A stretch of DNA of 64,000 bases from Alphaproteobacteria bacterium. GTDB taxonomy: Bacteria > Myxococcota_A > UBA796 > GCA-2862545. Location: positions 62,001-126,000 of the forward strand of contig JACKER010000010.1 of NCBI GenBank assembly GCA_020632925.1. Reading direction: 5' to 3'. Below, in pieces: positions 62,652-64,000 of the stretch (positions are counted from its first letter, which is position 1; every line of letters starts with the position of its first letter). The notes under the pieces are model-generated. The model saw only the letters and a list, made by a program, of their open reading frames with translations. It searched no databases and was not told where the DNA came from. A program made the translations under genes and the position numbers.

Positions 62652-63788
62652 ATGTGGACCCTGCTCGCCGCCACGGCCCTCGCCACCACCCCGAACGAGG
62701 TCCCCGACCCTCGCCCGACCGGGGGATGGGTGACGGACGCCGCCGACATCCTGGACGACGCCGCGGAGGCCGCGCTGAACGAGCGGATCGAGGCGCTACA
62801 CCGCGATCTGCACGTCGAGGTCGCGGTCGTGACGTTGCAGGAGGTGGACCGCACGCCCAAGGAGTTCGCCACCGCCCTGTTCAACCACTGGACCATCGGC
62901 GACGCGAAGGCGAACAACGGGCTGCTGGTGCTGATGGTCATGGGGCAGCGGCGGCTCGAGATGGAGACGGGCTACGGGCTCGAGCCGATCCTGACGGACA
63001 CCTGGCTCGGCACGATGCAGAAGCAGCAGATGGTGCCCGCGTTCAAGGACGGGCGCTTCGGCGACGGGCTGGTGGCCGGACTGGTCGCGTGCGACGAGCG
63101 GCTCCGCCAGCACCCGGCCGAGGCGATGCTCGGGACCGCCGCGGCGGCCGTGAAGCTCCCGGACTGGCCGGAGCAGCCGACCTGGGAGGCCGGTAGCCCG
63201 ATCGACCCGTTGCTGGCGGGCGAGCTCTCGTTCGGCGGCGCGCTCGGGATGCTCGCGCTCGGGGCGGCCTGGGGGTGGCGGCGGCGGCAGCGGACGTGCC
63301 CCGACTGCCACGTGTACATGCCGATGCTCGACGAGCAGGCCGACGATGCGCACCTCACCGAGGGGCAGCGCATGGAGGAGACCGTCGGCAGCGTCGACCA
63401 CCAGGTCCACGCCTGCCCCACCTGCGACCGGGTCGTGCTGTTCCGCAAGCGGCGGTGGTTCAGCGGGTACTCCACCTGCCCGAAGTGCTCGCACCGCACC
63501 TGCACGACGTCGAAGACCGTCCTGGAGTCCCCGACCTACACCTCGACCGGCCGCGGTCGGACCACGACGACCTGCGCGAGCTGCAGCTACTCCGAGTCGC
63601 ACACGTACAGCATCGCCCGGCTCCAGGACACGTCCTCGTCGAGCTCGTCGAGCTCCTCGTGGTCATCGGGCTCCTCGTCCTCGGGCAGCTCGTGGTCGTC
63701 CGGCTCGTCCTCCTCCTCGTCGGGCTCGTCGGGCGGCTCCTGGGGCGGCGGACACAGCGGCGGCGGAGGTGCCGGGTCGAGTTGGTGA
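62652..63788 (+). CDS. TPM domain (YgcG-like) protein with zinc-ribbon and Ser/Gly-rich tail
   Basis: The 378-residue protein starts MWTLLAATALA-T, a short uncharged signal. A TPM domain follows (GGWVTDAADILDDAAEAALNERIEALHRDLHVEVAVVTLQE, LFNHWTIGDAKANNGLLVLM, ETGYGLEPILTD), then a membrane helix near 195-209, and paired cysteines (CPDCHVYMP, CPTCD, CPKCSHRTC, CASCSY) of zinc-ribbon type. The end is Ser/Gly-rich (SSGSSSSG...GGHSGGGGAGSSW), as in YgcG proteins. TPM proteins are periplasmic and often linked to LemA. The role is not defined. Confidence 0.85.
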   Translation: MWTLLAATALATTPNEVPDPRPTGGWVTDAADILDDAAEAALNERIEALHRDLHVEVAVVTLQEVDRTPKEFATALFNHWTIGDAKANNGLLVLMVMGQRRLEMETGYGLEPILTDTWLGTMQKQQMVPAFKDGRFGDGLVAGLVACDERLRQHPAEAMLGTAAAAVKLPDWPEQPTWEAGSPIDPLLAGELSFGGALGMLALGAAWGWRRRQRTCPDCHVYMPMLDEQADDAHLTEGQRMEETVGSVDHQVHACPTCDRVVLFRKRRWFSGYSTCPKCSHRTCTTSKTVLESPTYTSTGRGRTTTTCASCSYSESHTYSIARLQDTSSSSSSSSSWSSGSSSSGSSWSSGSSSSSSGSSGGSWGGGHSGGGGAGSSW

Positions 63789-63830
63789 CCCGCTTATTCA
63801 GCGTGCTACCAGGGGTGCGCAGGAGGACAG

Positions 63831-64000
63831 ATGGTCGCCGCTCCCACCGTTCCCGCCACCGAGATCGCCACGGTCGACGCGATGCTCGCCGAGCTGAAGG
63901 CCGCAGCCCCGCGCTGGGTCGCGCTCTCCCCTGCCGAGCGGGCGGCGCTGCTGCGCGAGTGCATGCAGACCACGCTGGCGGTCGCCGACCGGTGGGCCGA
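63831..64000 (+). CDS. Probable aldehyde dehydrogenase, N-terminal part only
   Basis: The frame starts at ATG 63831 after AGGAGG and continues to the right edge, giving 56 residues: MLAELKAAAPRWVALSPAER, LLRECMQTTLAVADRW. This pattern (Trp-rich helix, SPAERAALLRE) is that of the N-terminal helices of aldehyde dehydrogenase-superfamily proteins. The active-site part is off the window, so the assignment is tentative. Confidence 0.5.
   Translation, partial: MVAAPTVPATEIATVDAMLAELKAAAPRWVALSPAERAALLRECMQTTLAVADRWA

Overview
This is a very G+C-rich, densely packed bacterial chromosome window. Many genes overlap by 1-4 bases (ATGA, GTGA and TGATG junctions). The gene content points to the Myxococcota or a related former deltaproteobacterial lineage: several Ser/Thr kinases and pseudokinases, a PknK-type kinase-ATPase, MopE-like DCDD repeats, two proteins ending in a MYXO-CTERM-like Cys/hydrophobic/poly-Arg tail, FG-GAP/CRTAC1-type lipoproteins, RCC1-like repeats, bacterial lipoxygenases and a TIGR02147/DUF4423-type regulator. 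No rRNA, tRNA or CRISPR array was recognised.

Layout. 1-1145: end of an FG-GAP lipoprotein plus a DUF4345-like membrane protein. 1146-1833: non-coding, with repeats that look like mobile-element ends. 1834-3144: an ECF sigma factor fused to a membrane-anchored GT51 peptidoglycan glycosyltransferase, the most unusual gene here. 3156-10463 (minus): an apparent operon of two lipoxygenases and a 1276-residue kinase-AAA-TPR protein. 10547-10644: fourteen 7-bp repeats in the divergent promoter region. 10700-14054: two M16 peptidase-family proteins and an SRPBCC protein. 14130-18471 (minus): glycine-rich MopE-repeat surface protein, transmembrane kinase and a barrel-like protein, all overlapping. 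18514-23915 (minus): histidine kinase, DUF1549-like and DUF1501 proteins, and a cytochrome c/L-domain lipoprotein. 23989-26254: orphan ParA diverging from a CobW GTPase with a molybdopterin-domain-like tail. 26264-30297: CRTAC1 lipoprotein, small protein, ClC channel, BioD. 30352-32151: tail-anchored pseudokinase. 32159-36707: small secreted proteins, MBL hydrolase, TPR protein, Asp-rich lipoprotein, regulator. 36704-40545 (minus): fused B12 mutase IcmF and MiaE. 40639-46961: orphan TonB-plug fragment, RCC1 protein, two membrane proteins, GH13 amylase. 47015-50109: small anchor protein, DUF547 lipoprotein, 5'-3' exonuclease-like protein, ATP-grasp enzyme. 50202-55913: giant pseudokinase/coiled-coil gene interrupted by six compensating frameshifts. 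55928-57583: TetR regulator diverging from lipA. 57984-61792: a two-gene module with a large Asp-box protein. 61803-63788: LemA-like and TPM proteins. The right edge holds the start of a probable aldehyde dehydrogenase.

A pattern across the window is that most exported proteins have extremely short signal peptides (7-16 residues) without Lys or Arg before the hydrophobic stretch. Several of these starts are fixed by an in-frame stop just upstream or by start/stop overlap. All calls come from reading the sequence; no database search was run.
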